NCBI RefSeq assembly: GCF_015476655.1
Contig: NZ_JABFHF010000013.1
Span: 62,001 to 126,000 of the forward strand
DNA: 64,000 nucleotides
Source: Aquiflexum lacus
GTDB taxonomy: Bacteria; Bacteroidota; Bacteroidia; Cytophagales; Cyclobacteriaceae
Reading direction: 5' to 3'
The stretch's first letter is position 1. Every line of letters begins with the position of its first letter. The translations under genes and the position numbers were made by a program. Below, piece after piece: positions 7,954 through 16,996 of the stretch. The notes under the pieces were generated by a model. That model searched no databases. It was given only the letters and a program-made list of their open reading frames with translations, and was not told the origin of the DNA.

Positions 7954-9858
7954 CTAAGCTGCTTCACTCTCCTCCTCTGCTGTGGCTTGATTGACACTTG
8001 GGTCATCGTGGACGATGTCTTTTTCTATTTTCAGGTTATCGATTATAAAAACCTGTCGGTCGGGAGTATTTTTTCCCATATAGAAACTCAAGAGATCAGC
8101 AATCTTGGTTTCCTTTTTGAGAATAATAGGATCCAAACGGATTTCCTCGCCAATGAATTTCCCGAATTCTCCAGGTGAAATTTCACCCAAACCTTTGAAT
8201 CTGGTGATTTCGGCAGTTTTTCCCAGTTTATGAATAGCCCTTTGACGCTCTTCGTCCGTATAGCAGTAGATGGTCTCTTTTTTATTCCTCACTCTAAAAA
8301 GGGGTGTATCCAAAATAAACAGGTGGCCGTTTTTTACCAAATCCGGAAAAAACTGAAGGAAGTAAGTCATAATCAGCAAACGGATATGCATCCCGTCCAC
8401 ATCAGCATCTGTAGCAATCACTATTTTTCTATACCTGAGATTTTCAATCCCATCCTCAATATTCAATGCATGTTGAAGCAAGTTAAATTCCTCATTTTCA
8501 TAAACCACCTTTTTGGTCATACCATAACAGTTCAGTGGTTTTCCTCTTAAAGAGAATACTGCCTGTGTCTGCACATCCCTTGATTTGGTGATGGAACCGG
8601 AGGCAGAATCACCTTCTGTAAGGAAAAGCATAGTCTGATTTCTGGCTTCTTCATTGGCCTTGGGGTCATCATAATGTACCCGGCAATCCCGAAGTTTCTT
8701 GTTATGAAGATTGGCTTTTTTGGCCCTTTCATTGGCCAGCTTCTTAATTCCGGATATTTCCTTTCTTTCTCTTTCTGATTGCAGTATACGCTTCAACAAG
8801 GCATCAGCGGTAGCAGAATTTTTGTGCAGGTAATTGTCGAGTGCAGTCTTGACAAAGTCATTGACAAAAGTTCTCAGCGTAGGCCCATCAGGACCAATAC
8901 TTTGTGAACCCAATTTGGTCTTGGTCTGAGATTCGAAAACAGGTTCCTGAACCCTTACAGCAATGGCTGCAACGACACTTTGACGGATATCAGAAGCATC
9001 ATAATCCTTTTTATAAAATTCCCGAATAGTTTTGACAATTGCTTCTCTGAAAGCTGCTAAGTGAGTTCCACCCTGCGTCGTAAACTGCCCGTTGACAAAG
9101 GAGTAATATTCTTCCCCATATTGATTGCTATGGGTCATAGCCATTTCTATGTCTGTGCCTTTGAGATGAATGATGGGGTATCGGGTACTGTCTTCATCTA
9201 CTTTCCTCATCAACAGGTCATACAGACCTCTTTCTGAGAAAAACTTTTTTCCGTTATAATTGATGGTCAGGCCTGCATTCAAAAAAGCATAATTCCATAT
9301 CTGGTTTTCCAGGTATTCAGGGATAAAATGGTAATTTTTGAAAACAGATGCGTCAGGAGTAAATATGATTTTTGTACCGTTTCTTTCAGAGGATTTTTCA
9401 ACTTTTCTGTCATCCTTCAAAATACCTTTTTCGAATTCCGCAACCTTGGTCTCTCCTTCTCTATAGGATTGAACCTTAAAGTAATCGGAAAGGGCATTGA
9501 CAGCTTTGGTACCCACACCGTTCAATCCAACAGATTTCTGAAAAGCTCCTGAGTCATATTTTCCACCAGTATTGATTTTGGAAACACAGTCTATGACTTT
9601 TCCCAAAGGAATCCCACGTCCATAATCCCTCACTTCTACCCTATGTTCAGATATTTTGATGTCTATCGTGCGGCCATAGCCCATCATGTGTTCATCAATA
9701 CTATTGTCAAGAACCTCTTTGACCAAAACATAGATACCGTCATCCTGTGCACTACCATCTCCAAGTTTCCCGATATACATACCCGGCCTTAGCCTGATAT
9801 GTTCTCTCCAATCCAATGATTTGATGCTGTCCTCGTTATACTGAACGTTTTCTGCCAT
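7954..9858 (-). CDS. parE: DNA topoisomerase IV subunit B
   Basis: A 634-residue ATPase subunit. The GHKL ATP-binding domain spans about 20-215, with the N-box Asn in [10 protein letters not shown], the YGRGIPLG motif and the [11 protein letters not shown] lid. A transducer domain (about 225-395) follows, then the TOPRIM domain with [10 protein letters not shown] and the metal-binding [11 protein letters not shown], and a C-terminal piece ending near [12 protein letters not shown]. ParE drives strand passage with ParC for chromosome decatenation. Its length is normal. It is the upstream member of the parE-parC pair. Confidence 0.95.
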   Translation of the reverse strand: MAENVQYNEDSIKSLDWREHIRLRPGMYIGKLGDGSAQDDGIYVLVKEVLDNSIDEHMMGYGRTIDIKISEHRVEVRDYGRGIPLGKVIDCVSKINTGGKYDSGAFQKSVGLNGVGTKAVNALSDYFKVQSYREGETKVAEFEKGILKDDRKVEKSSERNGTKIIFTPDASVFKNYHFIPEYLENQIWNYAFLNAGLTINYNGKKFFSERGLYDLLMRKVDEDSTRYPIIHLKGTDIEMAMTHSNQYGEEYYSFVNGQFTTQGGTHLAAFREAIVKTIREFYKKDYDASDIRQSVVAAIAVRVQEPVFESQTKTKLGSQSIGPDGPTLRTFVNDFVKTALDNYLHKNSATADALLKRILQSERERKEISGIKKLANERAKKANLHNKKLRDCRVHYDDPKANEEARNQTMLFLTEGDSASGSITKSRDVQTQAVFSLRGKPLNCYGMTKKVVYENEEFNLLQHALNIEDGIENLRYRKIVIATDADVDGMHIRLLIMTYFLQFFPDLVKNGHLFILDTPLFRVRNKKETIYCYTDEERQRAIHKLGKTAEITRFKGLGEISPGEFGKFIGEEIRLDPIILKKETKIADLLSFYMGKNTPDRQVFIIDNLKIEKDIVHDDPSVNQATAEEESEAA

Positions 9859-9892
9859 GTATTTAAGTAATGATTTAAGGTATGGTGGTTAA

Positions 9893-10384
9893 TTAATTTG
9901 ACTGCAAGGATTTGAATTTTTTGAGCAAAATCCAAAACAATCCGACAATCCAAACTACAAAAAATACAGGTATTAAGTAAAAGAAAAAGTTGAATTCTCC
10001 CGAACTTATTTCATTTTGGTTGTTGATGCTGTGCACAAAAATGCTCATGATACAAAGTGAAATATTGATGATTCCTACAAAGCTATAAATCCAAGTCAAC
10101 ATATAATCCCTAAAAACATCTCCTATTGAAAATAGTCTTTTAATATTTTTAGTGCTTTGATTTTCAATGAGTTTACCCGGTGTAATCAAAATTATATTTA
10201 AAACTACAAAGAGGATTATTCCAATATAGAAAAAAGTGTTTTTGGAAATAATTTTTGATATTGCTCCCTGACTGTCAATTTCATAAGCTACCTGATCGGG
10301 CAATGCAGAATAGGTATAAAGAAACACAAAGATAAAAACAAGGACTGTTAAGAAATGAAATACTTTTCCGAATCGATAATACAT
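9893..10384 (-). CDS. Small four-helix membrane protein, unknown
   Basis: A 163-residue protein, mostly hydrophobic, with helices at about 7-27, 43-63, 90-110 and 130-152 and little polar sequence between. I place the start at the ATG at 10384 (MYYRFGKVFHFL); the longer reading begins at a TTG. It ends 34 bp before the parE start and may be co-transcribed with it. I recognise no family. Confidence 0.6.
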   Translation of the reverse strand: MYYRFGKVFHFLTVLVFIFVFLYTYSALPDQVAYEIDSQGAISKIISKNTFFYIGIILFVVLNIILITPGKLIENQSTKNIKRLFSIGDVFRDYMLTWIYSFVGIINISLCIMSIFVHSINNQNEISSGEFNFFFYLIPVFFVVWIVGLFWILLKKFKSLQSN

Positions 10385-10507
10385 AAATGAATTGATTTTG
10401 GGCGCTAATATAAAAATTAATGCCAAGCATTTCTGAAACTGTTTTTTTCCTTTTTGGGTTTTTATCCATAGCTTTCAATTGTTAAAACCCAAATAGCTGA
10501 TTGTAAG

Positions 10508-11758
10508 ATGAATTTGAGTCCCGTCGTCATTGCCATTCCGATGTATTTTATCCTGATGGGGATAGAATTGCTTGTTTTGAGATTTCAGAAGAATCCGAGT
10601 TATAGATTAAATGATGCAATTACCAATATCAATTGTGGGGTAATTTCACAGGTTACCGGCGTTTTTCTAAAAATTCTTTCCATAGGAATATATACTTTCC
10701 TCTTCGAAAAATTCGCTTTCTTCCAAATCCCAAATAACATTTGGACATTCTTTATCCTATTTTTTCTATATGACCTTTGTTATTATTGGGCACACAGGAT
10801 GAGTCATGAGGTCAATCTTTTCTGGGGCGGTCATGTGGTACATCATTCCTCAGAGGAATATAACCTTTCTGTAGCTTTGAGGCAGAGTTCAACCCAGACC
10901 ATTTGGACTTTTATGTTTTATTTGCCTTTGGCATTTCTTGGTTTTGACCCTGTTTTTCTGGTCTTAGTTTCAGGGTTGAATCTCCTTTACCAGTTTTGGA
11001 TACATACTGAGGTCATTGGTAAAATGGGATTTTTAGAGAAATTTATGAATACCCCTTCGCATCACAGGGTGCATCACGGCAGAAATCCAAAATACATTGA
11101 TAAAAATCACGGAGGTACTTTTATCGTTTTCGACAAATGGTTTGGAACATTTCAGGAGGAAGAAGAAAAACCTACTTATGGTATTACCACACCTGTCAAC
11201 AGTTGGAATCCCGTTTGGGTGAATATTGCACATTATGCCAACATGAAGCAGGAAATGTCCATGATCAAAAATTGGAAGGATAAACTCAGGTATTTGGTGA
11301 ATAAGCCAGGATGGCTTCCCGAGGACCTTGGTGGATACAGACCTGTAAAAGAAGTCGGGCCTGAATATAGGAAATTTGATACGGTGGTTCCCCAACCCTT
11401 GAATTGGTATGTTTTCTTTCAATATGTAGTCTTGATGGGACTGACAGCCTTTTTCCTTTTCAACCTGGATAACATTGATACCGCCACTAAAGTCGGTTTA
11501 TCGTTTTTGATCATTTGGACCACAGTCAGTTTTTCAGGCATTTTTGAGCAAAATAAATGGTACCATTTCCAGGAGATCGTTCGGGTCGCGATTTTTGCAA
11601 CTGCGATATGGTTTGTTCTCATCGGTTTGTTACCCGAAAATATATCTATGATTATCCTTTCAGCTTATGCAGGGGTATCCTACATTTGGCTTTGGCTTAA
11701 CACAAGCACCGTCAAAAAATTCCAGACTGCTGTCAATAAAACTCCCCAAAATGTATAA
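10508..11758 (+). CDS. Sterol desaturase / fatty acid hydroxylase family protein
   Basis: A 416-residue membrane di-iron enzyme. The histidine clusters of the family are clear: WAHRMSHE near residue 97, HVVHHSSEEYN near 110, a further His in WIHTEV, and HHRVHHGRN near 186. These ligate two irons for O2-dependent hydroxylation or desaturation of a lipid. N-terminal helices precede the core, and three more hydrophobic segments follow it at about 300-400. The family includes ornithine-lipid and sterol hydroxylases, but the exact substrate cannot be read from sequence. The small lipoprotein gene downstream overlaps it by 8 nt. Confidence 0.9.
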   Translation: MNLSPVVIAIPMYFILMGIELLVLRFQKNPSYRLNDAITNINCGVISQVTGVFLKILSIGIYTFLFEKFAFFQIPNNIWTFFILFFLYDLCYYWAHRMSHEVNLFWGGHVVHHSSEEYNLSVALRQSSTQTIWTFMFYLPLAFLGFDPVFLVLVSGLNLLYQFWIHTEVIGKMGFLEKFMNTPSHHRVHHGRNPKYIDKNHGGTFIVFDKWFGTFQEEEEKPTYGITTPVNSWNPVWVNIAHYANMKQEMSMIKNWKDKLRYLVNKPGWLPEDLGGYRPVKEVGPEYRKFDTVVPQPLNWYVFFQYVVLMGLTAFFLFNLDNIDTATKVGLSFLIIWTTVSFSGIFEQNKWYHFQEIVRVAIFATAIWFVLIGLLPENISMIILSAYAGVSYIWLWLNTSTVKKFQTAVNKTPQNV

Positions 11759-12155
11759 AAATACCTTTGTGATTCTTGGATTGCTGTTTCTAATTATTGC
11801 AATGATTTCCTGTTCAGGTAAGGTTGAATTGGAGAATATTGACCAAGAAAAATGGAAAAATGATAGAGATGGTTGCCTTGGATCACGCTTGGAAAATTTG
11901 GAGGATTTAAGGGAGATTAAAAATGATTTCTTAGGAAAAGACAATCAAGCTCTGATCAAAACTTTCGGCAGACCTGACAAGGTTGAGTTGGCCGATAGAA
12001 GTCAGACGTTTTTCATTTATTTTTTGGAACCCGGTCCTGAATGCCAAAATGTAGAAAAGAAGGAAGATCCTTTAAAGGCCATTTTTCGTCTGAATGCTTA
12101 TAGTCGTGTCAGTGAAGTTACGATCAGTACACTGGAACCGGGGAATTTGAGGTGA
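11751..12155 (+). CDS. Small lipoprotein, unknown
   Basis: A 134-residue lipoprotein. The signal peptide ends in the lipobox MISC (Cys near 21), and a mature domain follows with two further cysteines (near 42 and 99). The phrase LIKTFGRPDKVELADRSQTFFIYFLEPGPEC looks like a SmpA/BamE-type fold seen in small outer-membrane lipoproteins, but that is only a resemblance. The ATG at 11751 overlaps the hydroxylase gene end by 8 nt, so translation is probably coupled. Confidence 0.7.
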   Translation: MYKNTFVILGLLFLIIAMISCSGKVELENIDQEKWKNDRDGCLGSRLENLEDLREIKNDFLGKDNQALIKTFGRPDKVELADRSQTFFIYFLEPGPECQNVEKKEDPLKAIFRLNAYSRVSEVTISTLEPGNLR

Positions 12156-12161
12156 TTTTTA

Positions 12162-12210
12162 AGAATCAAGAACCAAGAGCCGAGAAAAAAGAAGCGAGAA
12201 ACGAGATATG
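12162..12210 (+). repeat. Degenerate tandem 7-bp repeat (7 units)
   Basis: Seven heptamers in a row all begin with AGA: AGAATCA, AGAACCA, AGAGCCG, AGAAAAA, AGAAGCG, AGAAACG and AGATATG. The array starts 6 bp after a stop codon. It is the clearest plus-strand example of the family. Confidence 0.8.
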
Positions 12211-12298
12211 TGACAGAACCAATGCTTGTCTCAAGTATCAGGGAAATAAAAGCTAAAGCCTGTCCAGATGGGAATCGGGAAAACTATTAAGAACATAG

Positions 12299-12360
12299 AT
12301 TTTAAATCTATAATCTTTCGGCGTGTAGGTAGATCTTAAATCAAAAATCTACAATTTAAA
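12299..12360 (+). repeat. Interrupted 7-bp repeat array
   Basis: The heptamers ATTTTAA, ATCTATA and ATCTTTC are followed by a 13-nt interruption and then ATCTTAA, ATCAAAA, ATCTACA and ATTTAAA. TCT or TTT recurs every 7 bp. It directly abuts the palindrome at 12361. Confidence 0.6.
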
Positions 12361-12382
12361 ACCTGCCTGCCGGCAGGCAGGT
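12361..12382. repeat. Perfect 22-bp GC-rich palindrome
   Basis: The two 11-nt arms, ACCTGCCTGCC and GGCAGGCAGGT, form a perfect palindrome in AT-rich DNA. It lies 20 nt beyond the ROK kinase stop (minus strand) and would fold into a strong stem in that transcript. Related TGCCGG fragments occur near 30350 and 62700, so it is probably a dispersed element. Confidence 0.7.
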
Positions 12383-12402
12383 CTAAAATTCAACCTCTTC
12401 CC

Positions 12403-13332
12403 CTACTCCTCATCCATAAAACACAAGGCTGCAGCGCCTAGGGTGCCGGCATCGTTTCTGAGGGTGGCTTTCGTAAGGTTAAGGTCTTTTACATAATATG
12501 GGGTAAGATATTGTCTTACTGTTTTTTCCAAAGATGGCATCATAAACTCCAAACCTGCTGATATCCCTCCTCCAAAATATACATGGGTCACATCCAAGAC
12601 TCGGATAACAGAAACAATCGCTTCTCCCAAAATTCTACCAACTTCCTCAAAAACCATTAAAGAAACCTCATTTCCCGCTTGGGCTGTATCTACCAATAGA
12701 TGTGTTCCCAGTTCCTTGTTCTCCAGATCACCAGCCAATCTTGGATAAGCTTGGATAAATCTTTCCATTATTTTGAGTATACCGTTCCTGCCTACCAATT
12801 TTTCAAGCCCTTCATTACCTCTTGATAGCATATGTCCCATTTCCATGGCATTACCTCTAGCTCCTTTAAAGATTTCTCCATCCAGTACAAATGCACTTCC
12901 AATACCTGTACCCATTGTAATAAAAAGAAAATTCTCAGGAGGGTTGTTTTTGCCATATCGATATTCACCAATTGCGGCAGCAGCGGCATCATTCTCCAAA
13001 TAAAAAGATACACTTGGGTACATTTTTTTTAACGATCCTTTCAAATTAAATCCATTGAGGCCTGGAATAGCTGGAATTTCCAACGTCGTCGTCCTATCTT
13101 TAGATATCAGACCTGGGAGACCTATCCCCACTTTTTTCACTTCCGGATACTTTTTCAGGATATCACCCATTCCTTCTGTAAACCGTAAATTGAATCCTCT
13201 TGGGTCATCCCTGTATGGTGCGGTATCAATTTTATCAAATGAAACGATTTCTCCCTTCTTATTTACCAAGCCGATTTTTAAGTGGGTTCCACCAACATCA
13301 ACACCCAAAAAATGCTCTTGCTCTATATTCAT
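12403..13332 (-). CDS. ROK family sugar kinase (glucokinase-like)
   Basis: A 309-residue ROK-family kinase. The N-terminal phosphate-binding loop is GVDVGGTHLKIGLV, the sugar-binding part includes YLENDAAAAAIGEYRYG with the catalytic Asp, and the ATP site includes FITMGTGIGSAFVLDG and VYFGGGISAG. It probably phosphorylates glucose or a related hexose in the cytoplasm. After EMGHML, where most ROK proteins have a Cys-rich zinc loop (CxCGxxGC), this one reads SRGNEGLEKLVGRNG with no cysteine. The gene stands alone. Confidence 0.88.
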   Translation of the reverse strand: MNIEQEHFLGVDVGGTHLKIGLVNKKGEIVSFDKIDTAPYRDDPRGFNLRFTEGMGDILKKYPEVKKVGIGLPGLISKDRTTTLEIPAIPGLNGFNLKGSLKKMYPSVSFYLENDAAAAAIGEYRYGKNNPPENFLFITMGTGIGSAFVLDGEIFKGARGNAMEMGHMLSRGNEGLEKLVGRNGILKIMERFIQAYPRLAGDLENKELGTHLLVDTAQAGNEVSLMVFEEVGRILGEAIVSVIRVLDVTHVYFGGGISAGLEFMMPSLEKTVRQYLTPYYVKDLNLTKATLRNDAGTLGAAALCFMDEE

Positions 13333-13382
13333 GGTTATTTTATCAATAGGTTCTAAGGCACTAAAATAGTAAAGAGATTGGC

Positions 13383-13871
13383 TTACTTCCTAAAATCTTT
13401 TCCAAAGTCTTGAAAAATTTCAAACACTGCTGGACAAACCAAGGTGTTTTGCAAGGTTAAATTCAAAATTCCATGCATGTTTTTTCTATTGGTATGAGGG
13501 TACTCTTTGCATGCCTTGGGTCTTTCTTCATAGACCAAGCATGTATTATCATCATTCAAAAAAGGACAAGGAACACTTTTGAACACATAGTCCCCATCTT
13601 CATCTCTATGCAGATATTGTTTTACAAATGCTGAAGGTTTCATACCAAAGACTTTTGACAATCGGTCTATATCAGTCTGGATAAATATCGGGCTGGTGGT
13701 TTTGCAACAATTGGCACATTCCAAACAATTTATTTTTCTGAATTTTTCATCATGAGCATCTGAAAAACTTTGATCTAGATTTTTGGTCTTGACACGTTTG
13801 AGTTTAGCAAGTAATTTCTTATGATTATTATATTCTGTATTGCTTTGATATTTAAAATTTTCTAAATCCAT
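13383..13871 (-). CDS. YkgJ family cysteine-cluster protein
   Basis: A 162-residue protein with the metal-chelating cysteine set of the YkgJ (Zn/Fe-chelating) family: CLECANCC near 50, then CPFLNDDNTC and ACKEYPH near 112-135, with a late Cys in LVCPAVF. The family is widespread, binds a metal or Fe-S cluster, and has no settled role. A TAnnTTTG promoter box lies 28 bp upstream of its start. Confidence 0.88.
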   Translation of the reverse strand: MDLENFKYQSNTEYNNHKKLLAKLKRVKTKNLDQSFSDAHDEKFRKINCLECANCCKTTSPIFIQTDIDRLSKVFGMKPSAFVKQYLHRDEDGDYVFKSVPCPFLNDDNTCLVYEERPKACKEYPHTNRKNMHGILNLTLQNTLVCPAVFEIFQDFGKDFRK

Positions 13872-13899
13872 ACACTAATAACTATAAACTTTACTATCG

Positions 13900-13907
13900 C
13901 AAAGTTA
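13900..13907 (-). promoter_or_regulatory. Bacteroidota -7 box for the YkgJ gene
   Basis: On the minus strand the sequence is TAACTTTG, a full match to the Bacteroidota -7 consensus TAnnTTTG. It is placed so that transcription would start about 20 nt before the YkgJ ATG at 13871. Confidence 0.55.
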
Positions 13908-13978
13908 AAATTTCACAATTATATATTTGGTTAATTGGTTATTAAATCTTATATTAAACTCCCCTATCTCGCACAGCT

Positions 13979-14338
13979 ATGAAAATGCATCCAAATGAAC
14001 TGTTCTTTTATTATAATCCCTCCCACAACGTGGACAAACAGATGAGGGCTTATGCACAGACAGTGGCAAAGCACATCAATGAAATCAATATAGAAAGAGA
14101 AAGTATCACCATGACCGGATGGAGATCTATTCTTGATAAGCTAAATCTTCGACCTAAAGACCTTCTTAACCGTGCCCATCCTGATTACCAAAACAAAATT
14201 GCGGGTAAATCTTGGGATGATGAAGGGTGGCTGAACATTCTGATCAGAAATCCCCATTTACTCAAAGCACCCATAGCCATCAAAAGAGACAAAGCAGTAT
14301 TATGTATTACACCAAATGATATCTTAAAATTGGACTAG
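13979..14338 (+). CDS. ArsC/Spx-like thioredoxin-fold protein without cysteines
   Basis: A 119-residue protein matching the ArsC/Spx fold: FFYYNPSHNVDKQMRAYA at the start, a middle with MTGWRSILDKLNLRPKDLLNR and the dipeptide-like PI loop in HLLKAPIAIKRDKAVLC. True arsenate reductases have Cys at the N-terminal loop (CxxSR); here that site reads YNPSHN, so redox activity is unlikely. This cysteine-free form recurs in Bacteroidota, probably as a binding protein. Its stop overlaps the convergent CvfB gene by 4 bp. Confidence 0.75.
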   Translation: MKMHPNELFFYYNPSHNVDKQMRAYAQTVAKHINEINIERESITMTGWRSILDKLNLRPKDLLNRAHPDYQNKIAGKSWDDEGWLNILIRNPHLLKAPIAIKRDKAVLCITPNDILKLD

Positions 14339-15162
14339 ACGAGTTCAATTCCATCAATCTTTATCAATATTTTTTTGGCTTTGTATAATTGACCAATAGA
14401 CTGTTTGAAGTGCTTTTTACTCATTCCCAGCAACTCTTTGATAGACTCAGGGGATGATTTGTCGTGAAGGGGCAAAAATTTCCGGACTTTTAAGACTTCC
14501 AGAATTTTTTCAGCCCCTTCTTCATATTTTAACCTTCCTGTAGGCAACAGCTGCAAATCCAGTTTACCATCATCTCTCCGCTTCTTGATGAATACATTGA
14601 TTTTTTCTCCAATTTCAAGATTCTGAAAAACTTCATTTTTATAGAGAAGGCCTTCAAAGTTATTTTCTATCAATACTTTAAAACCAAGATCCGTCTCATC
14701 AAATACCAATGCCTCAACTTCCTGAAGAGCTTCAAAACCTTGAGTATCTTTGATCAAAAAATCCTCATATTTGGAAACTCCAATCAATCTGTCAGTTCTA
14801 AAATCACGGCACACCCTCACTAGATATTTCCCGCCGACTACCATATTCTTACCCATTTCGGCAGTTGGGACAAAAAGATCTTTGGGAAGTCCCCAATCTA
14901 CAAATGCACCGAACTTGGTGATTTCTTTGGCTTCCATCACTGCAAATTCATCCAATAAAGCCACAGGCCTATTGGTTACAGCAACCGGTCTATCCTCACT
15001 GTCCGTGTAAACAAAAACTTCAATCTCCTCTCCTTCCTTTTCCTCTCCCTTTAAGTAACTTTTGGGTAAAAGTACTTCTCCACCTTCCTGAAGTGCCAAG
15101 TAAGCACCATTTGGGGTAAACCTATTGATTAAAAGACTGTTGATGATTCCTAATTCTTTCAT
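14335..15162 (-). CDS. cvfB: S1 RNA-binding domain protein (CvfB/YitL-like)
   Basis: A 275-residue protein with tandem S1-like OB domains: INSLLINRFTPNGAYL at the N-terminus, the EITKFGAFVDWGLPKDLFVP S1 motif near 80-100, another S1 unit near 150-210, and a winged-helix end (ESIKELLGMSKKHFKQSIGQLYK). The family binds RNA and affects gene expression in Gram-positive bacteria; its role in Bacteroidota is not established. A -7 box lies only 4 bp before the start codon, so the mRNA may have no leader. Confidence 0.88.
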   Translation of the reverse strand: MKELGIINSLLINRFTPNGAYLALQEGGEVLLPKSYLKGEEKEGEEIEVFVYTDSEDRPVAVTNRPVALLDEFAVMEAKEITKFGAFVDWGLPKDLFVPTAEMGKNMVVGGKYLVRVCRDFRTDRLIGVSKYEDFLIKDTQGFEALQEVEALVFDETDLGFKVLIENNFEGLLYKNEVFQNLEIGEKINVFIKKRRDDGKLDLQLLPTGRLKYEEGAEKILEVLKVRKFLPLHDKSSPESIKELLGMSKKHFKQSIGQLYKAKKILIKIDGIELV

Positions 15163-15166
15163 GTCC

Positions 15167-15174
15167 CAAAGTTA
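15167..15174 (-). promoter_or_regulatory. Bacteroidota -7 box almost touching the cvfB start
   Basis: The minus strand reads TAACTTTG, identical to the box before the YkgJ gene. Its last base is 4 nt from the ATG of cvfB, so a normal start site would fall at or next to the start codon. Confidence 0.5.
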
Positions 15175-15313
15175 ACCAAATTATATGATTAGGAATTGGA
15201 TTTACTTCTTAATCAAAGTAGATTTGAGCATTCAATCAAAAGAAAATTTTGTCACCTACATAGACATTTTTTCCATGATTCAGTTAAATCATTGAATATA
15301 AACCCATCTATAC

Positions 15314-16201
15314 ATGAATAATATTGCAGTAATCGGCTCAGGGACTATGGGTAACGGCATCGCCCATGTATTTGCCCAATTTGGATATCAGGTTTCTCTT
15401 ATTGATATCAACCAAGATGCACTTGATAAGGCTATGGCAACCATTTCAAAAAATCTTGACCGTCAAGTTTCAAAAGGTTCTTTATCAGAAGAAGACAAGG
15501 CAAATGCTTTATCCAATATCAAGGCTTATACAGCATTAGGAGAGGGTGTGAAAAATGCCGATTTGGTAGTGGAAGCTGCTACTGAGAACATTTCGATCAA
15601 GTTGGATTTGTTCAGACAATTGGACGAACATTGTCCTGAAAAAACAATTCTAGCGACCAATACTTCATCAATTTCCATTACCAAAATCGGTGCGGTCACC
15701 AAAAGGCCTGAAAAAGTAATAGGAATGCACTTTATGAATCCAGTGCCTGTCATGAAGTTGGTGGAAGTAATCAGAGGATATGCTACTTCAGATGAAATCA
15801 CCAGACAGGTCATGGGCTTGGCAAAAAAGCTTGAAAAAGTACCTGTGGAAGTCAATGATTATCCGGGATTTGTGGCCAATAGGATTTTGATGCCCATGAT
15901 CAATGAAGCCATCTATACTTTGTATGAAGGTGTGGCAGGGATTGAAGAAATCGATACGGTGATGAAATTGGGTATGGCACACCCTATGGGGCCATTGCAA
16001 TTGGCTGATTTTATAGGTTTGGATGTCTGTCTTTCAATCTTGAGAGTTTTACATGATGGCTTTGGAAATCCAAAATATGCTCCTTGTCCTTTGTTGGTCA
16101 ATATGGTGGAAGCTGGATATAAAGGCGCAAAAACTGGGGAAGGGTTTTATAAATACACTGAAGGAAGCAAAGATTTAAAAGTCTCAGAAAGATTCCTTTA
16201 A
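15314..16201 (+). CDS. hbd: 3-hydroxybutyryl-CoA dehydrogenase
   Basis: A 295-residue NAD-dependent dehydrogenase that interconverts 3-hydroxyacyl-CoA and 3-ketoacyl-CoA. The Rossmann domain opens with IGSGTMGNGIAHVFA, the substrate Ser is in NTSSISITK, and the catalytic His and Glu lie in GMHFMNPVPVMKLVEVI. A helical C-terminal domain holds the conserved NRILMPMINEAI. All active-site residues are present, in contrast to the paralog at 34589. It is a single gene of normal length for the short-chain family. Confidence 0.93.
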   Translation: MNNIAVIGSGTMGNGIAHVFAQFGYQVSLIDINQDALDKAMATISKNLDRQVSKGSLSEEDKANALSNIKAYTALGEGVKNADLVVEAATENISIKLDLFRQLDEHCPEKTILATNTSSISITKIGAVTKRPEKVIGMHFMNPVPVMKLVEVIRGYATSDEITRQVMGLAKKLEKVPVEVNDYPGFVANRILMPMINEAIYTLYEGVAGIEEIDTVMKLGMAHPMGPLQLADFIGLDVCLSILRVLHDGFGNPKYAPCPLLVNMVEAGYKGAKTGEGFYKYTEGSKDLKVSERFL

Positions 16202-16364
16202 AAAGGATATTTATGTAGGCAAAGATACCAGTAAAATGAAAATTCAATAAATTCTCGGCAGGAGACTGACATGTTCTGTACATCGGTCTTCCGACTTCGG
16301 TCAGAATATCTGTATTAGAAAATTGGGTTACCGGCAAAGAAGCGGATAACTATTAAGACATAAA

Positions 16365-16982
16365 ATGCACATAGCAGTTTCAGGAAATATCGGTAGTGGC
16401 AAAACAACACTTACCATCAAATTGGCCAAACATTACGGTTGGAATGCTGAATTGGAAGCAGTTGAAAACAATCCCTATTTGGCAGACTTCTATGAAGATA
16501 TGAAGAGATGGTCTTTCCATCTTCAGGTTTATTTTTTGAATAGCCGATTCAATCAGATCAAAAGAATCAGGGAAACCGGACTTTCGGTAATTCAGGACAG
16601 GACCATTTATGAGGATGCCTATATCTTTGCAGCCAATCTTTACAAATCCAAATTGATTTCGGAAAGGGATTATGAGAATTATCTCAATCTTTTCCATTCC
16701 ATGATCAATTTTGTGAAAGCACCTGACCTATTGATCTATCTGAAAGCGGACATCCCAAAGCTAGTCGGTCAGATCGAAAAAAGAGGTAGACATTATGAAA
16801 ATGCCATCAGGATAGACTATCTCAAAAACCTCAACAGTCACTATGAAGATTGGATTGGTGGATATGACAAGGGTAAACTCCTAATCATTGATGTCAATCA
16901 AATGGATTTTGTAGAGCACCAAGAAGACTTTTCATCAATCGTCCAAAGAGTGGATAGGGAAATGTATGGTTTATTTTCCTGA
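16365..16982 (+). CDS. Deoxynucleoside kinase
   Basis: A 205-residue dNK/dGK-family kinase that phosphorylates deoxynucleosides in the salvage pathway. The P-loop is GNIGSGKTT (7-15), the substrate-binding Glu is in LEAVENNPYL, the DRT motif lies in VIQDRTIYEDAYIFA, and the lid arginines are in EKRGRHYENAI. Its length is normal. It is followed by a convergent gene 14 bp away, and I see no operon partner. Confidence 0.92.
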   Translation: MHIAVSGNIGSGKTTLTIKLAKHYGWNAELEAVENNPYLADFYEDMKRWSFHLQVYFLNSRFNQIKRIRETGLSVIQDRTIYEDAYIFAANLYKSKLISERDYENYLNLFHSMINFVKAPDLLIYLKADIPKLVGQIEKRGRHYENAIRIDYLKNLNSHYEDWIGGYDKGKLLIIDVNQMDFVEHQEDFSSIVQRVDREMYGLFS

Positions 16983-16996
16983 TCAGTTTAAAGATT

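Noticed and set aside
16202-16364. Possible hairpin with CTGAC and GTCAG arms after hbd
   Set aside because: The arms are short and interrupted and no T run follows, so a terminator cannot be supported.
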